Below are positions 30,000 through 40,784 of a stretch of DNA of 64,000 nt, piece by piece (position 1 is the stretch's first letter; the number at the start of each line of letters is the position of its first letter). The translations under genes were made by a program, and so were the position numbers. Location: NCBI RefSeq assembly GCF_901709675.1, contig NC_051092.1, forward strand, positions 16,063,128-16,127,127. Reading direction: 5' to 3'. The notes under the pieces were generated by a model. It did not search any database. It was given only the letters and a program-made list of their open reading frames with translations, and was not told the origin of the DNA. The stretch comes from Syngnathus acus. Lineage: Eukaryota > Chordata > Actinopteri > Syngnathiformes > Syngnathidae.

Positions 30000-32900
30000 T
30001 TGGTTGTCGCTGGTGTACCTAATACGGTGGCCTCTCTTGGATCAAACCAATTGGCTTGCGTCCAGTCACCAATGAAAGATGGCGGCGCACGCAGTTGCAG
30101 CGGCTCAGTGCTCTCCCGATCTACGCATTGTTTGTTTTTTGTTAGTGTTTGTACCCACTGTATGTCAATCATACACCACCTACAACCGGCAGGAGCTCCT
30201 CAGGATAGGTGTTTGCTGCGAGTTGAGTGTCGCAGCGGAGTTTCACCGCTCGAAAAACATACCGGAGGATATCATCAGGCGCCCCGGCTCCCCTTGGATC
30301 ACCATCCCCGCTGGGAGGAAGCGAAGGCAGCGCAGAGAGAGGAGGCAAAAACGAGGCTGCAGGGCCGGCGCGCTAACCAGGCTACGGAAGCAGCCGTTCA
30401 AACCACCGCTCCCTAGCCTGTTTCTTACCAACGCCAGGTCTATTGCTAACAAAATGGATGAACTAAGGCTACAGATGTCTGCGAACCAGACCGTGAAGGA
30501 CTGCTGCATGGTACTGATCACCGAAACCTGGCTTCATCCACTCATACCGGACTCTGCTATCGAGCTAGCAGGATACACCACACAGCGTCATGACAGGACT
30601 GAGAACTCCGGTAAGAGCAAGGGGGGAGGGCTCTGTATGTACGTCAATAACAACTGGTGTACTAATATGGTGACTGTAGACAGTCACTGCTGCCCGGACC
30701 TGGAGTACGTGACTATTAAATGCAGGCCCTTTTACCTCCCTCGTGAATTTACCGTAGTCATGACGACTGTTGTTTACATACCTCCGGAGGCTAATGCTAA
30801 GCTAGCTATCGGACTATTACATGGCAGTATTAGCAGCCAGCTGAGCAGATATCCTGACGCAGTCCACATCATGGCAGGGGACTTTAATCATGTAGATTTG
30901 AAAGCAGCACTCCCTAGTTTCCATCAGCATGTTAAATGTGCCACTAGAGGAGTAAACACTCTGGACAAGGTCTACTCCAACATCAAGCTAGGCTACAGGG
31001 CAAAACAGCTACCTCACCTGGGCCAGTCTGACCATATGTCACTGCTATTAATCCCGGCATATACCACCATCAGGAAATCAGCTCCTATCATCACTAAAAC
31101 TGTTAAAACCTGGCCTAATGACGCCTCTCAGCAGTTGCAGGACTGCTTCGACAGGACTAACTGGGACATCTTCGAACACCGGGACTTGAACGTGTTCACA
31201 GACAGTGTTCTGTGTTATATCAAGCACTGCACAGACACTGTCACAATGGACAAACTTATACGGATATACCCCAACCAGAAGCCCTGGATGACCCGGGAGG
31301 TCCTTCGGCTGCTGGAGGAGAGGGACACCGCCCTGTCCCTCAGGTCTGAGGACGGGGCTCTCTACAGCACAGCCAGAGCCAACCTGAGGAGAGGCATCAG
31401 AGAGGCCCAGCTTGCCTACAAGAAGAGGATTGAGGATCACCTGGACAGCAACAACAGCAAGCAGGTGTGGCAGGGAGTCCAGCATCTCACCAACTACAGA
31501 ACCACCATCGGAGCTGCTGAAGGGGACGCCTCACTGGCAGAGGTCCTCAATACCTTCTTCGCCCGGTTCGAGTCCGAGCCACCTGAAGGGGCCACATCAC
31601 ATCCCACAGACCGCAGCAGCTTCACCCTCAGAGTGAAGGAGCACGAGGTGAGGCGCACGCTGCGGACCATCAACCCGAGGAAGGCTGTGGGTCCTGACGG
31701 CGTCACTGGGCGTGTCCTGAAGGACTGCGCAGATCAGCTGGCTGGGGTCTTCACAAAGATTTTCAACCAGTCCCTTACTGAGTCCACTGTCCCATCCTGT
31801 TTAAAATCCTCCACTATAGTCCCCCTGCCCAAGAAACGCCACATCACCAGCCTCAATGACTACCGGCCAGTCGCACTCACCCCGGTGGTCATGAAGTGCT
31901 TTGAAAAGCTGGTACGGGGTCACATCACAGCACTCCTGTTCAGAGGTTTTGACCCCCACCAGTTTGCCTACAGGGCAAATAGATCCACAGAGGACGCAGT
32001 AGCTACAGCCCTCCACGCTGCACTGTCCCACCTGGAGCAGCCGGGGAGCTATGTGCGGATGCTCTTCGTGGACTTTAGCTCTGCTTTTAACACCATCCTC
32101 CCCCACAGACTGGTGGACATACTGGAGGGCCTGGGACTTCCACATAATACTTGCAGGTGGATTAAGAGCTTCCTGACGGGTCGCAGCCAGAGGGTGAAAG
32201 TGGGCCGTCATACATCCACACCTCTCAGTCTTGGTACCGGCTCCCCACAGGGCTGCGTACTGAGCCCACTGCTTTACACGCTCTACACACATGCATGCAC
32301 CCCCGCCCACCGCAGCAACACCATTGTGAAATTTGCGGATGACACAACCGTGGTGGGGCTCATCTCAAAGGGGGATGAGTCTGCCTACAGGGACGAAGTG
32401 GTCCAGCTATCGGAGTGGTGCGGAGAGAACAATCTGCTCCTAAACACGGCTAAAACCCAAGAACTGGTCATTGATTTTAGGAGGAAAAATAAAACGGACA
32501 TTCCACCACTCATCATCGACGGGGTCTGTGTGAAGAGGGTGTCCTCCTTCCGCTACCTGGGAGTCCACATCGAGGAGGACTTCACCTGGGGCGTGAACAC
32601 CTCTGAGCTGCTTAAAAAGGCCCAACAGAGACTCTACTTTTTAAGGGTGCTGAGGAGGCACAGCATTACACGGAGACTGCTGGTGTCCTTCTATCGCTGC
32701 TCCATAGAAAGCACTTTAACGTACTGTATATGTGTTTGGTACTCCAGCTGCACTGCTGCTCAGAGGAAAAAGCTCCAAGGGGTCATCAACACAGCACAGA
32801 AGATCATTGGCTGCCCTCTCGCCACACTGGAAGACCTACACAGAACCCGCTGTCTCAAAAAAACACAGAACATTCTGAAGGACACTTCCCACCCTGGCCA

Positions 32901-33186
32901 CTCCCTTTTCGAACTGTTGCCATCAGGCAGACGCTACAGATTAATTAGGTCGAGGACTAGCAGATTCGCCAACAGTTTTTACCCTACAGCGGTAGTCACA
33001 TTGAATGCAGCTAAACGTAAATGATTATGTCTGTGTATGTTCTTCTGTGGGTTTTCATCTTGTTTTTTTCATCTTTTTATTCTATTTATTCTATATATTT
33101 TTTATCGCATGCGCGGATCGGTTGGCACTTTTTAAATTTCGTTGTACATGTGACAATGACAATAAAGATCTATTCTATTCTATTCT
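30000..33186 (+). mobile_element. Full-length Rex1/L2-type LINE inside the Rex3 3' end
   Basis: It begins just after the Rex3 end CGGAAG at 29999 and ends in ATTCT repeats at 33186. The AAG before and after (29997-29999, 33187-33189) is a short duplication. The 5' end carries AAAGATGGCGGCGCACG at 30073, a YY1-like start motif also seen at the 5' end of 23054-23787. Because it splits Rex3, it is the younger of the two. Confidence 0.88.
30079..33024 (+). CDS. Intact LINE ORF2: endonuclease plus reverse transcriptase (981 residues)
   Basis: A single open frame from the ATG in AAAGATGGCGGC to a stop at 33024. Residues 1-105 are basic and unrecognised. The endonuclease begins about 112 ([17 protein letters not shown]), with [31 protein letters not shown] near 268 and [11 protein letters not shown] near 316, which hold the catalytic Asn/Asp/His residues. 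The reverse transcriptase follows: [55 protein letters not shown] (about 660), [15 protein letters not shown] and [10 protein letters not shown] (about 751). The thumb is [15 protein letters not shown], ending [20 protein letters not shown]. The protein would nick chromosomal DNA and copy the element RNA there. No ORF1 is visible upstream, and the leader is only about 80 bases. All catalytic blocks are present, so this copy could still make a working enzyme. The subfamily name is uncertain. Confidence 0.93.
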   Translation: MAAHAVAAAQCSPDLRIVCFLLVFVPTVCQSYTTYNRQELLRIGVCCELSVAAEFHRSKNIPEDIIRRPGSPWITIPAGRKRRQRRERRQKRGCRAGALTRLRKQPFKPPLPSLFLTNARSIANKMDELRLQMSANQTVKDCCMVLITETWLHPLIPDSAIELAGYTTQRHDRTENSGKSKGGGLCMYVNNNWCTNMVTVDSHCCPDLEYVTIKCRPFYLPREFTVVMTTVVYIPPEANAKLAIGLLHGSISSQLSRYPDAVHIMAGDFNHVDLKAALPSFHQHVKCATRGVNTLDKVYSNIKLGYRAKQLPHLGQSDHMSLLLIPAYTTIRKSAPIITKTVKTWPNDASQQLQDCFDRTNWDIFEHRDLNVFTDSVLCYIKHCTDTVTMDKLIRIYPNQKPWMTREVLRLLEERDTALSLRSEDGALYSTARANLRRGIREAQLAYKKRIEDHLDSNNSKQVWQGVQHLTNYRTTIGAAEGDASLAEVLNTFFARFESEPPEGATSHPTDRSSFTLRVKEHEVRRTLRTINPRKAVGPDGVTGRVLKDCADQLAGVFTKIFNQSLTESTVPSCLKSSTIVPLPKKRHITSLNDYRPVALTPVVMKCFEKLVRGHITALLFRGFDPHQFAYRANRSTEDAVATALHAALSHLEQPGSYVRMLFVDFSSAFNTILPHRLVDILEGLGLPHNTCRWIKSFLTGRSQRVKVGRHTSTPLSLGTGSPQGCVLSPLLYTLYTHACTPAHRSNTIVKFADDTTVVGLISKGDESAYRDEVVQLSEWCGENNLLLNTAKTQELVIDFRRKNKTDIPPLIIDGVCVKRVSSFRYLGVHIEEDFTWGVNTSELLKKAQQRLYFLRVLRRHSITRRLLVSFYRCSIESTLTYCICVWYSSCTAAQRKKLQGVINTAQKIIGCPLATLEDLHRTRCLKKTQNILKDTSHPGHSLFELLPSGRRYRLIRSRTSRFANSFYPTAVVTLNAAKRK

Positions 33187-33192
33187 AAGAAG

Positions 33193-33280
33193 ATGGATGG
33201 ATGGATGGATGGATGGATGGATGGATGGATGGATGGATGGATGGATGGATGGATGGATGGATGGATGGATGGATGGATGG
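33193..33280 (+). repeat. (GGAT)n tail of Rex3 copy 1
   Basis: About 22 units of GGAT follow AAGAAGAT. This is the Rex3 3' tail, separated from its element by the nested LINE. Confidence 0.95.
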
Positions 33281-33345
33281 ACTATAAGCCGCAGGGTTCA
33301 AAATTTGAGAAAAAAGTTGCGCCTTATAGTCCGAAATATACGGTA
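33281..33345 (+). mobile_element. MITE, right part
   Basis: It starts with the duplicated ACTATAAGCC and ends CCTTATAGTCCGAAATATACGGTA, the inverted tip of the family seen at 40076-40249 and 61439-63763. It completes the piece at 26651-26688. Confidence 0.75.
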
Positions 33346-33492
33346 CACACTACACTACACTACACTACATTGTTATATTAGGCCTCTTAATAATTAGATA
33401 GCTGACTTAAACTAGGCTGTTCTGTTACTGTGACCTTTCCTAATGGTTTGGCATCTTATCTACTCTTGGCACACTTAGTTGATTTCAGCCAG
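33346..33492. other. Short unique spacer
   Basis: It has an ACACT simple repeat at its start and then unremarkable AT-rich sequence. No gene. Confidence 0.5.
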
Positions 33493-33539
33493 ACCAGTCC
33501 AGACGACCCCACTGGTCTGTGATATAGCCTGAACCGCGC

Positions 33540-34340
33540 TCGGCGGCAACTCGGGGAAACAGAACCGCAATCGGCGGCAACTTCGGGAAACAGAACCGCA
33601 ATCGGCGGCTATTCGGGGACAGACCCGCACACGGCGGAAACTCAGGGACAGAACTGCACTCGGCGGCGTTCAGGGGCCCAGGGCCACACTCGCGGCACAC
33701 ACTGGGGACCTGAACCGCAATCGGCAGCAACTTGGGGGACAGAACTGCACTCGGCGGCGTTCAGGGGCCCAGGGCCACAATCGCGGCACACACTGGGGAC
33801 CTGAACCGCAATCGGCAGCAACTTGGGGAACAGAACTGCACTCAGCGGCGTTCAGGGGCCCAGGGCCACAATCGCGGCACACACTGGGGACCTGACCCGC
33901 AATCGGCAACAACTTGGGGGACAGAACTGCACTCGGCGCCGTTCAGGGGCCCAGGGCCACAATCGCGGCACACACTGGGGACCTGAACCGCAATCGGCAA
34001 CAACTTGGGGGACAGAACCACACTCGAGCGGCAACTTGGGGCACAGAACCGCACTCGGGCGGCAACTTGGGGCACAGAGCAGAACTCGGGCGGCAACTTG
34101 GGGAACAGAACCGCACTCGGGCGGCAACTTGGGGAACAGAACCGCACTCGGGCGGCAACTTGGGGAACAGAACCGCACTCGGGCAGCAACTTGGGGCACA
34201 GAACCGTACTCGGGCGGCAACTTGGGGAGACAGAACCGCACTCGGGCGGCAACTCACACAGAACCGCACTCGGGTGGCAACTCACACAGAACCGCACTCG
34301 GGCGGCAACTCACACAGAACCGCACTCGGGCGGCTAATAA
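33540..34340. repeat. GC-rich minisatellite of copy B (91-bp and 31-bp units)
   Basis: A 91-bp unit with GGCCCAGGGCCACAATCGCGG repeats at 33670-34010. A 31-bp unit of the form GGCAACTTGGGGAACAGAAC plus CGCACTCGGGC repeats at 34020-34250. Shorter CTCACACAGAACCGC variants close the array. It is the reverse complement of the copy A units. Confidence 0.9.
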
Positions 34341-34733
34341 AAGTCATCGCCGCAATCAGCGGCATTTGAAAGTCCGGACCGCGATCAGCGGCATTTGGAA
34401 GGCGGAGCTGTGGCAGCAGCAAGAGCCACCACGCGCCGCAGCAGTGGGAGTGGGGCCAGGGACGATCGCGGGTCCTGCAACGCTGAGGTGGAGTCCGATG
34501 GCGGCCGCGGGTCCGGCGTCGCGGCAGCGAAGACCGATGACGGTCGCGGAGCCGATGGCGCCGGGAGGAACTCCGATGGCGGCCGCGAGTCCAGCGTCGC
34601 TGGAGCAAGGTCCGATGGCGGCTGCGAAGCCCATGGCGCTGGAACATGCTTGGACGACGGACGTGGATCGGGCGTCGCAGCGGGAGCTGATGGGGAAGGT
34701 CCAAGCGCTGGTCGCTGTGATGGTCGGATCATT

Positions 34734-35139
34734 CTGTCCTGGATCGGAATGGACATGGAGCAGGGCGACCAAATGCAGCTTGGACCAGGGTTTATTGGAG
34801 AACTCAAAAGGCAAACTGACACGACTTAACAAAACAATAACTTGAGTGACTGACCGGGACGTGAAACAGGAAGACAGGAGGGCATGACGACAGCAAGACC
34901 GTACGACAACAGGAACCAAAAAGGCAACATGACAGTAACAACAACAAACAATGATCCGACAGGGAGTGACACAGACAAGACTTAAATACAAGACAGGTAA
35001 CAAGAGGCAGGTGAGAATGATCACACTAATCATGGGCACACAGGAGGGGAGGGGCGAGCACACAGACAGAAACTATGGACATGAGCACACAGAAGGGGAG
35101 GGGCGAGCACACAGACATGATCGGGGACGAGTCGTGACA
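34734..35139 (-). repeat. LTR of copy B
   Basis: On the minus strand it runs from TGTCACGACTCGTCCCC to CGATCCAGGACA. It has the CAATAAACCC signal and TATTTAAG box of the family. Confidence 0.82.
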
Positions 35140-35636
35140 CCTACATTAAAAGACAAACCTTAACCACAAGCTCAGTGCTCTCACTAATTCAACGTAATGG
35201 TGAGTTTTATTCTTATGTTGTTTATACCTGTTTTTATGCCAGTCGTATCATTTTATTTCATCTTATTTATATACTTATTATAAATGTATTATTTATTTAT
35301 ATAGTATATATATTTAGTTATATAAAGACACATAACCGGTCCGTGGCGCAAAAAATGTTGGGGACCACTGGTCTAGAGTATAATAGGAGGATTCCTGGAG
35401 GTGGGCGCAATCTTTCAAAAAAGGCTTCACGGCGTGGTTTGATCTTTCTGGTATCCAATAAATAGTTCAACTGTGTGTGTGTGTGCGTGTGCTTGTGTAT
35501 GTGCGTGTTTGTATTTTTTATGCTTTTTATTACAAAATCAGCGTTAACAGAGTTAACATGTGCAGCTCCTATACAGGCAGTGAGAAAGCACAAGACTTTC
35601 CATTGTTCATGCCAACATGACATGACCTAGAAACAG
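35140..35636. other. No gene; hAT-like and simple-repeat scraps
   Basis: CCGGTCCGTGGCGCAAAAAA followed by TGTTGGGGACCACTGG near 35340 resembles a hAT end. There is a short GT-rich run at 35474-35515. Nothing else is recognisable. Confidence 0.4.
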
Positions 35637-35644
35637 ATGTGTCT

Positions 35645-38600
35645 TCCATCCATCCATCCATCCATCCATCCATCCATCCATCCATCCATCCATCCATCCA
35701 TCCATCCATCCATCCATCCATCCATCTTCTTCCGCTTATCCGGGGTCGGGTCGCGGGGTCAGCAGCTTCAGGAGGGACTCCTAGACTTCCCTCTCCCCAG
35801 CCACTTCATCCAGCTCATCCCAAGGCGTTCCCAGGCCAGCTGAGAGACATAGTCTCTCCAGCGCGTCCTGGGTCATCCCCGGGGTCTCCTACCGGTGGGA
35901 CATGCCCGGTACACCTCCCCAGGGAGGCGTCCAGGAGGCATCCTGATGAGATATCCGAGCCACCTCATCTGGCTCTTCTCAACGTGGAGGAGTAGCGACT
36001 CTACTCCGAGTCTCTCCCGGATGACCGAGCTTCTCACCCTATCTCTAAGGGAGACCCCGGACATCCTGCGGAGAAAACTCATTTCGGCCGCTTGTATCCG
36101 GGATCTCGTTCTTTCGGTCACGACCCATAGCTCGTGACCATAGGTGAGGGCAGGAGCGTAGATCGACCGGTAAATTGAGAGCTTTGCCTTTTGGCTCAGC
36201 TCTCTCTTTACCACGACGGACTGGTACAGAGTCCGCATTACTGCCGATGCTGCACCGATCCGCCTGTCGATCTCGCACTCCATCCTCCCCTCACTCGTGA
36301 ACAAGACCCCAAGATACTTAAACTCCTCCACTTGGGGCAGGATCTCATCCCCGATCCGGAGAGGGCATTCCACCCTTTTCCGATCGAGGACCATGGACTC
36401 GGATTTGGAGGCGCTGACCCTCATCTCGACCGCTTCACACCCGGCTGCGAACCGCTCTAGTGAGAGCTGGAGATCACGGCCTGAAGAAGCCAACAGCACC
36501 ACGTCGTCTGCAAAAAGCAGAGACGCGATGCTGAGGTCCCCAAACCGGACACCCTCAACGCCTCGGCTGCGCCTAGAAATTCTGTCCATAAAAATTATGA
36601 ACAGAATCGGTGACAAAGGGCAGCCTTGGCTGGAGTCCAACCCTCACTGGGAACGAATCCGACTTACTGCCGGAAATGCGGACCAAACTCTGGCATCGGT
36701 GATACAGGGACCGAACCGCCCTTATCAGTTGGCTCGGTACCCCGTACTCCCGAAGCACCACCCACAGAACCTCCCGAGGGACACGGTCGAACGCCTTCTC
36801 CAAGTCCACAAAACACATGTGGACTGGTTGGGCGAACTCCCATGCACCCTCGAGGATCCTGCTGAGGGTGAAGAGCTGGTCCACTGTTCCACGGCCAGGA
36901 CGAAAGCCACACTGCTCCTCCTGAATCCGAGGTTTGACCTCCCGACGGACCCTCCTCTCCAGCACCCCTGAATAGACCTTACCAGGGAGGCTGAGGAGTG
37001 TAATTCCCCTGTAATTGGAACACACCCTCCGGTCCCCCTTCTTAAAGAGGGGAACCACCACCCCAGTCTGCCAATCCAGAGGCACTGTCCCCGATGTCCA
37101 CACAATGTTGTGTCAGCCATGACAGCCCCACAACATCCAGAGCCCTTAAGAACTCCGGGCGGATCTCATCCACCCCCGGGTCCTTGCCACCGAGGAGTTT
37201 TTTAACTACCTCAGTGACTTCGACCCCAGAGATTGGAGAGTCCGCCTCAGAGTCCCCAGGCCCTGCTTCCACAATGGAAGGCGTGTAGGTGGAATTGAGG
37301 AGGTCTTAGAAGTATTCTCCCCACCGACACACGACGTCCCGAGTCGAGGTCAGCAGCACGCCATCCCCACTGTAAACAGTGTTGACGTTGCACTGCTTCC
37401 CCCTCCTGAGACGCCGGATGGTGGACCAGAATTTACTCTAAGCCGTCCGGAAGTCATTCTCCATGGCCTCGCCAAACTCCTCCCACGCCCGGGTTTTTGC
37501 ATCAGCAACCGCCGAAGCCGCGTTCCGCTTGGCCATCCGGTACCTGTCAGCTGCCTCCGGAGTCCCGCAGGCCAAAACGACCCGATAGGACTCCTTCTTC
37601 AGCTTGACGGCATCCCTTACCGCAGGTGTCCACCAGCGGGTTCGGGGATTGCCGCCACGACAGGCACCAATGACCTTACGGCCACAGCTCCGGTCGGCCG
37701 CCTCAACAATGGAGGCGCGGAACAAGGTCCACTCAGACTCAATGTCCCCCGCCTCCCCCGTGGGAAAGCTCTGCCGAAGGTGGGAGTTGAAGCTCTTCCT
37801 GACAGGGGATTCTGCCAGACGTTCCCAGCAGACCCTCACAGAGCGTTTGGGTCTGCCAGGTCGGACGGGCATCTTCCCCCACCATCGGAGCCAACCCACC
37901 ACCAGGTGGTGATCAGTTGACAGCTCCGCCCCTCTCTTCGCCCGAGTGTCCAAAACATGCGGCCGCAAATCCAATGACACGACTACAAAGTCGATCATCG
38001 AACTGCGGCCTAGGGTGTCCTGGTGCCAAGTGCACACATGGATACCCTTATGTTTGAACATGGTGTTCGTTATAGAAAATCCGTGTCGAGCACAGAAGTC
38101 CAATAATAGAACACCGCTCGGGTTCAGATCGGAGGGGCCGTTCCTCCCAATCACGCCCTTCAAGGTCTCACTGTCATTGCCCACGTGAGCATTGAAGTCA
38201 CCCAGTAGAACGATGGAGTCCCCAGAAGGAGCGCTCTCCAGCACTTCCTCCAGGGACTCCAAGAAGGGTGGGTACTCTAAGCTGCCGTTTGGTGCATAAA
38301 CACAAACAACAGTCAGGACCCGTCCCTCCACCCGAAGGCGGAGGGAGGCTACCCTCTCGTTCACCGGGGTGAACCCCAATGTGCAGACGCCCAGCCGGGG
38401 GGCAATAGGTATACCCACACCTGCTCGACGCCTCTCACCGTGGGCAACTCCAGAGTGGAAGAGAGTCCAGCCCCTCTCGAGAGGGCTTGTACTGGAACCC
38501 AAACTGTGCATGGAGGCAAGTCCGACTATGTCTAGTCGGAACTTTTCTGCCTCGCACACCAGCTCGGGCTCCTTTCCAGCCAGGTGAGGTGAATTCCATG

Positions 38601-38937
38601 TCCCAAGAGCCAGCTTCTGCAGCCGGGGATCAGACCGCCAAGGTCCCTGGCTTTGGCCGCCGCCCAGCTTACACTGCACCCGACCCCTTTGGCCCCAGGC
38701 CTGGCTCCAGAGGTGGGCCCCGGTGACCCGCGTCCGGGCGAGGGAAAACGAAGTCCATTTATTTTATTCATCATAAGGGGCTAGTGTGAGCCGTGCTTTG
38801 TCTGGCCCCTCACCTAGGACCCGTTTGCCATGGGTGACCCTACCAGGGGCATGAAGCCCCAGACAACATGGCTCCTAGGATCATAGGGGCACGCAAACCC
38901 CTCCACCACGATAAGGTGACGACTCACGGAGGGGCTT
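35645..38937 (-). mobile_element. Rex3 LINE copy 2, full length, with 8-bp target duplication
   Basis: On the minus strand it starts GGGGTTTGCGTGCCCCTATG and ends CCGGATAAGCGGAAGAAG with a (GGAT)n tail of about 78 bases (35645-35724). ATGTGTCT lies at 35637-35644 and 38938-38945. The length of about 3.3 kb equals that of copy 1 without its insert. Confidence 0.93.
35780..38700 (-). pseudogene. Rex3 copy 2 endonuclease/reverse transcriptase, frameshifted
   Basis: The longest frame, 38679-37438, covers the endonuclease: [16 protein letters not shown], the Trp that is a stop in copy 1 ([10 protein letters not shown]), [11 protein letters not shown] and [14 protein letters not shown]. It ends with a stop at 37438 inside FRTA-. 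The reverse transcriptase continues in other frames: GKDPGVDEIRPEFLRALDVV (37150), FKKGDRRVCSNYRGITLL, GFRPGRGTVDQ and FVDLEKAFDRVPREV, then DSSQGCPLSPILFIIFMDR at 36640, FADDVVLLASS and HELWVVTERTRSRIQA. There are at least three frame breaks. It is closer to intact than copy 1 in the endonuclease but still dead. Confidence 0.9.
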
Positions 38938-38977
38938 ATGTGTCTAATTGCTCTTTATTCGACAAGCCACAAATTAG

Positions 38978-39835
38978 TCACAGCGACTGTAGAAGACAAT
39001 TATACAATGTAATCAATGGTAAACTTCTTTGATTTAATTTTGTTGCAGGTTTGGTCATCACGTATGCAACCATCTGATCAGTACGATAATACTCTAAGAG
39101 TATTTTTCTGTTCACTGTGGCTCGGATGAAGTGATACTTAAACGTCCACATCCTTACACCTCTGTCGATTGACAAAATTTTTGGCCAAAGCAACCGGACC
39201 TTGGTTGTCCTCAAATACCTAATGCATACTGGTATTTATCAGACTGTGCAAGATACAGACACTGCTGGATAGTAGTTGCCTGTGCAATGTACTCAAACTC
39301 ACAAGTGGACAGTGGCTGCTTTTTAGTTTACCATGATACAAGAGCACTGCCTACAGACAGGCCGACACCATAACCAGATGTACTGTCTGCAGCCCAGTCT
39401 GCATCACTGTATGCATGTATACCGAGGCCCTTGTCATTTTTCCTGTAACATAATTTCTTGTCATTTGTGCCTTTCAGTACATGCTTAACTGTACCATTGT
39501 TGTTCAGTTGGTTCTGTAAAGTATGATGACAATTTGCTAACTATAAAACTCAAATCAAATCTGGTACAGACAGTCAAATAGAGGAGCCATTCCACTGCCT
39601 CTCTGTATTTTTTTAACATCACTGTACAGTGGCGAGTTATCCTGTATAGTTCAGTTTTGATTCACATGGTGTGGATCTAGGTTTACAATTGTGCATATCA
39701 AATCGTTCCAGATTTTTTTTAACATACTGGGCTTGTGACATTATTACACAGTTGTTATTCTGGTTAAAATTAATGCCTAGAAAATGTCCAAGTTTACCCA
39801 AATCTTGCATTCTAAACCTTGTTGTTTAACTCAAC
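38978..39835 (-). pseudogene. Ty1/copia reverse transcriptase C-terminus and RNase H, decayed
   Basis: Read leftwards: FRMQDLGKLGHFLGINFNQN and SQAQYVKKNLERFDMHNCKP (end of the copia reverse transcriptase), then after a gap SDADWAADSTSGYGVGLSVG, a stop inside SW-TKKQPLSTCEFEYIAQA, LAQSDKYQY, and finally TFKYHFIRATVNRKILLEYY with TDQMVAYVMTKPATKL. This is the diagnostic end of copia pol RNase H. Stops and a frame change disable it. No LTR was recognised. It is directly downstream of Rex3 copy 2, which may have landed next to or in it. Confidence 0.82.
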
Positions 39836-39849
39836 AGTTAGGCTTAGTA

Positions 39850-40050
39850 CAGGGGTGTCAAACTCCTTTCCTCGGGGGCCGAATCCCTACATGTTTTCCA
39901 AGTTTCCCTTGTTAAACACACCTGATTCAAATGACCAGTTCGTCCTCACTTTCACAGGAGCCTGATTAATTGAATCAGGTGTGTTTAACGAGGGAAACTT
40001 GGAAAACATGTAGGGATTCGGCCCCCGAGGAAAGGATCTTGACACCCCTG
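39850..40050. mobile_element. hAT MITE, 201 bp, almost perfectly palindromic
   Basis: Tips CAGGGGTGTCAAACTCCTTT and the inverted form (AAAGGATCTTGACACCCCTG) face each other, and about 80 bases of each side are complementary. GCTTAGTA at 39842-39849 and 40051-40058 is the 8-bp duplication. No coding. Confidence 0.93.
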
Positions 40051-40075
40051 GCTTAGTATGTCCCCAAATAGTATG

Positions 40076-40249
40076 TACCGTAATTTTCGGACTATAAGTC
40101 GCGGTTTTTTTTCATAGTTTGGGTGGGGGGGCGACTTATACTCAGGAGCGACTTATATACATATATATGTTTTTTTTTCACTTTTTTGGGCATTTTATGG
40201 CTGGTGCGACTTATACTCCGGTGCGATTTATAGTCCGAAAATTACGGTA
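40076..40249. mobile_element. MITE with TACCGTAATTTTCGG tips, 174 bp
   Basis: TACCGTAATTTTCGGACTAT at 40076 is matched inversely at 40230-40249. Internal GCGACTTATACTC repeats are typical of the family. It is a short internally deleted relative of the element at 61439-63763. Confidence 0.85.
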
Positions 40250-40784
40250 TTCTAATTCTACACTTAATTCCCATCAAAATGATGTATAATACAGGGAACT
40301 ACCCCAACAAATGATAAAGTTAAGCAGTTTGAAATCCCTAGTTTTGAGAAAAACATGTTTACAGGTTTTTAGCGCATACCTCTTTCTAAGATTCTTAGCT
40401 ACTATTACCTCAGGAAAACATATTGACCTCAAACTTTCAGGAAGTGTTGAAAGACGACTGGGAAGTATGTTCCAATACCAAGTAAGGACATCATCTGAAA
40501 TTTTAACCGCTCAGAGTCTGAGGACGTTTGACATCTCAACAGGTGAAATAGGATAAAAATGGTCATTTAACCTCAATCTCAAAACAACTTTGAAGTTAAG
40601 TTTACAAATCCATTGTTGATCTATCAAAGTTTGCTTGTTTTATTATTGCTCGTGTATGTTTTTTTAATGAGGCAAAGTACTTCAATGGGAAATTTGATTG
40701 AAGATTTTGTGTCACAAGATTATTGCCAAAGTTCACTGGTCATGTCTGTCTACTGTTTGAGCTCCTTTCCGCTATTTGATACAG
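40250..40784. other. Intron 1 sequence upstream of exon 2
   Basis: AT-rich with no recognised gene. It ends with a splice acceptor (GCTATTTGATACAG). An open frame runs through it into exon 2 but shows no coding similarity upstream of 40785. Confidence 0.6.

Larger units (their letters stand above)
26689..33280 (+). mobile_element. Rex3 LINE (RTE clade), full length, split by another LINE
   Basis: The 5' end has GGAGGGGTTTGCGTGCCCCT and CCATGTTGTCTGGGGC, shared with the two other Rex3 copies here. Coding sequence runs to 29992. The 3' end CCCGGATAAACGGAAG continues after the inserted LINE as AAGATGGATGG, with a (GGAT)n tail at 33193-33280, the tail type known for Rex3. A 10-bp duplication ACTATAAGCC flanks the whole unit. 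Near-complete length suggests a relatively recent insertion. Confidence 0.93.
33493..35139 (-). mobile_element. LTR-headed, minisatellite-filled element, copy B
   Basis: On the minus strand it has the LTR at 35139-34734, then GAATGATCCGACCATCACAG, a GC-rich segment, the 31-bp array and the 91-bp block, and it stops at GTCTGGACTGGT (33493). It matches copy A in content and 3' end. The order of the tandem blocks differs: in A the 91-bp block is nearer the LTR, whereas here the 31-bp array is, so the arrays have been reshaped independently. Confidence 0.7.

Noticed and set aside
33193-33397. Open frame of MDGW repeats (and the ATCC counterpart at 35637-35843)
   Set aside because: Translation of Rex3 GGAT tails.
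33823-34845. A 340-codon open frame rich in GNRTALG-like repeats
   Set aside because: It is the reverse-complement minisatellite of copy B running into its GC-rich spacer, not a gene.
24824-38937. A large inverted segmental duplication joining copy A/Rex3 copy 1 with copy B/Rex3 copy 2
   Set aside because: The order is A(+), Rex3(+), B(-), Rex3(-), not mirror order, and the Rex3 copies have different target duplications, so they are independent insertions.
40613-40784. Hydrophobic N-terminal extension (LLVLLLLVYVFL) as a signal peptide for the exon 2 protein
   Set aside because: A splice acceptor ends at 40784, EXOC3L1 is cytosolic, and the upstream frame has no similarity to the family.
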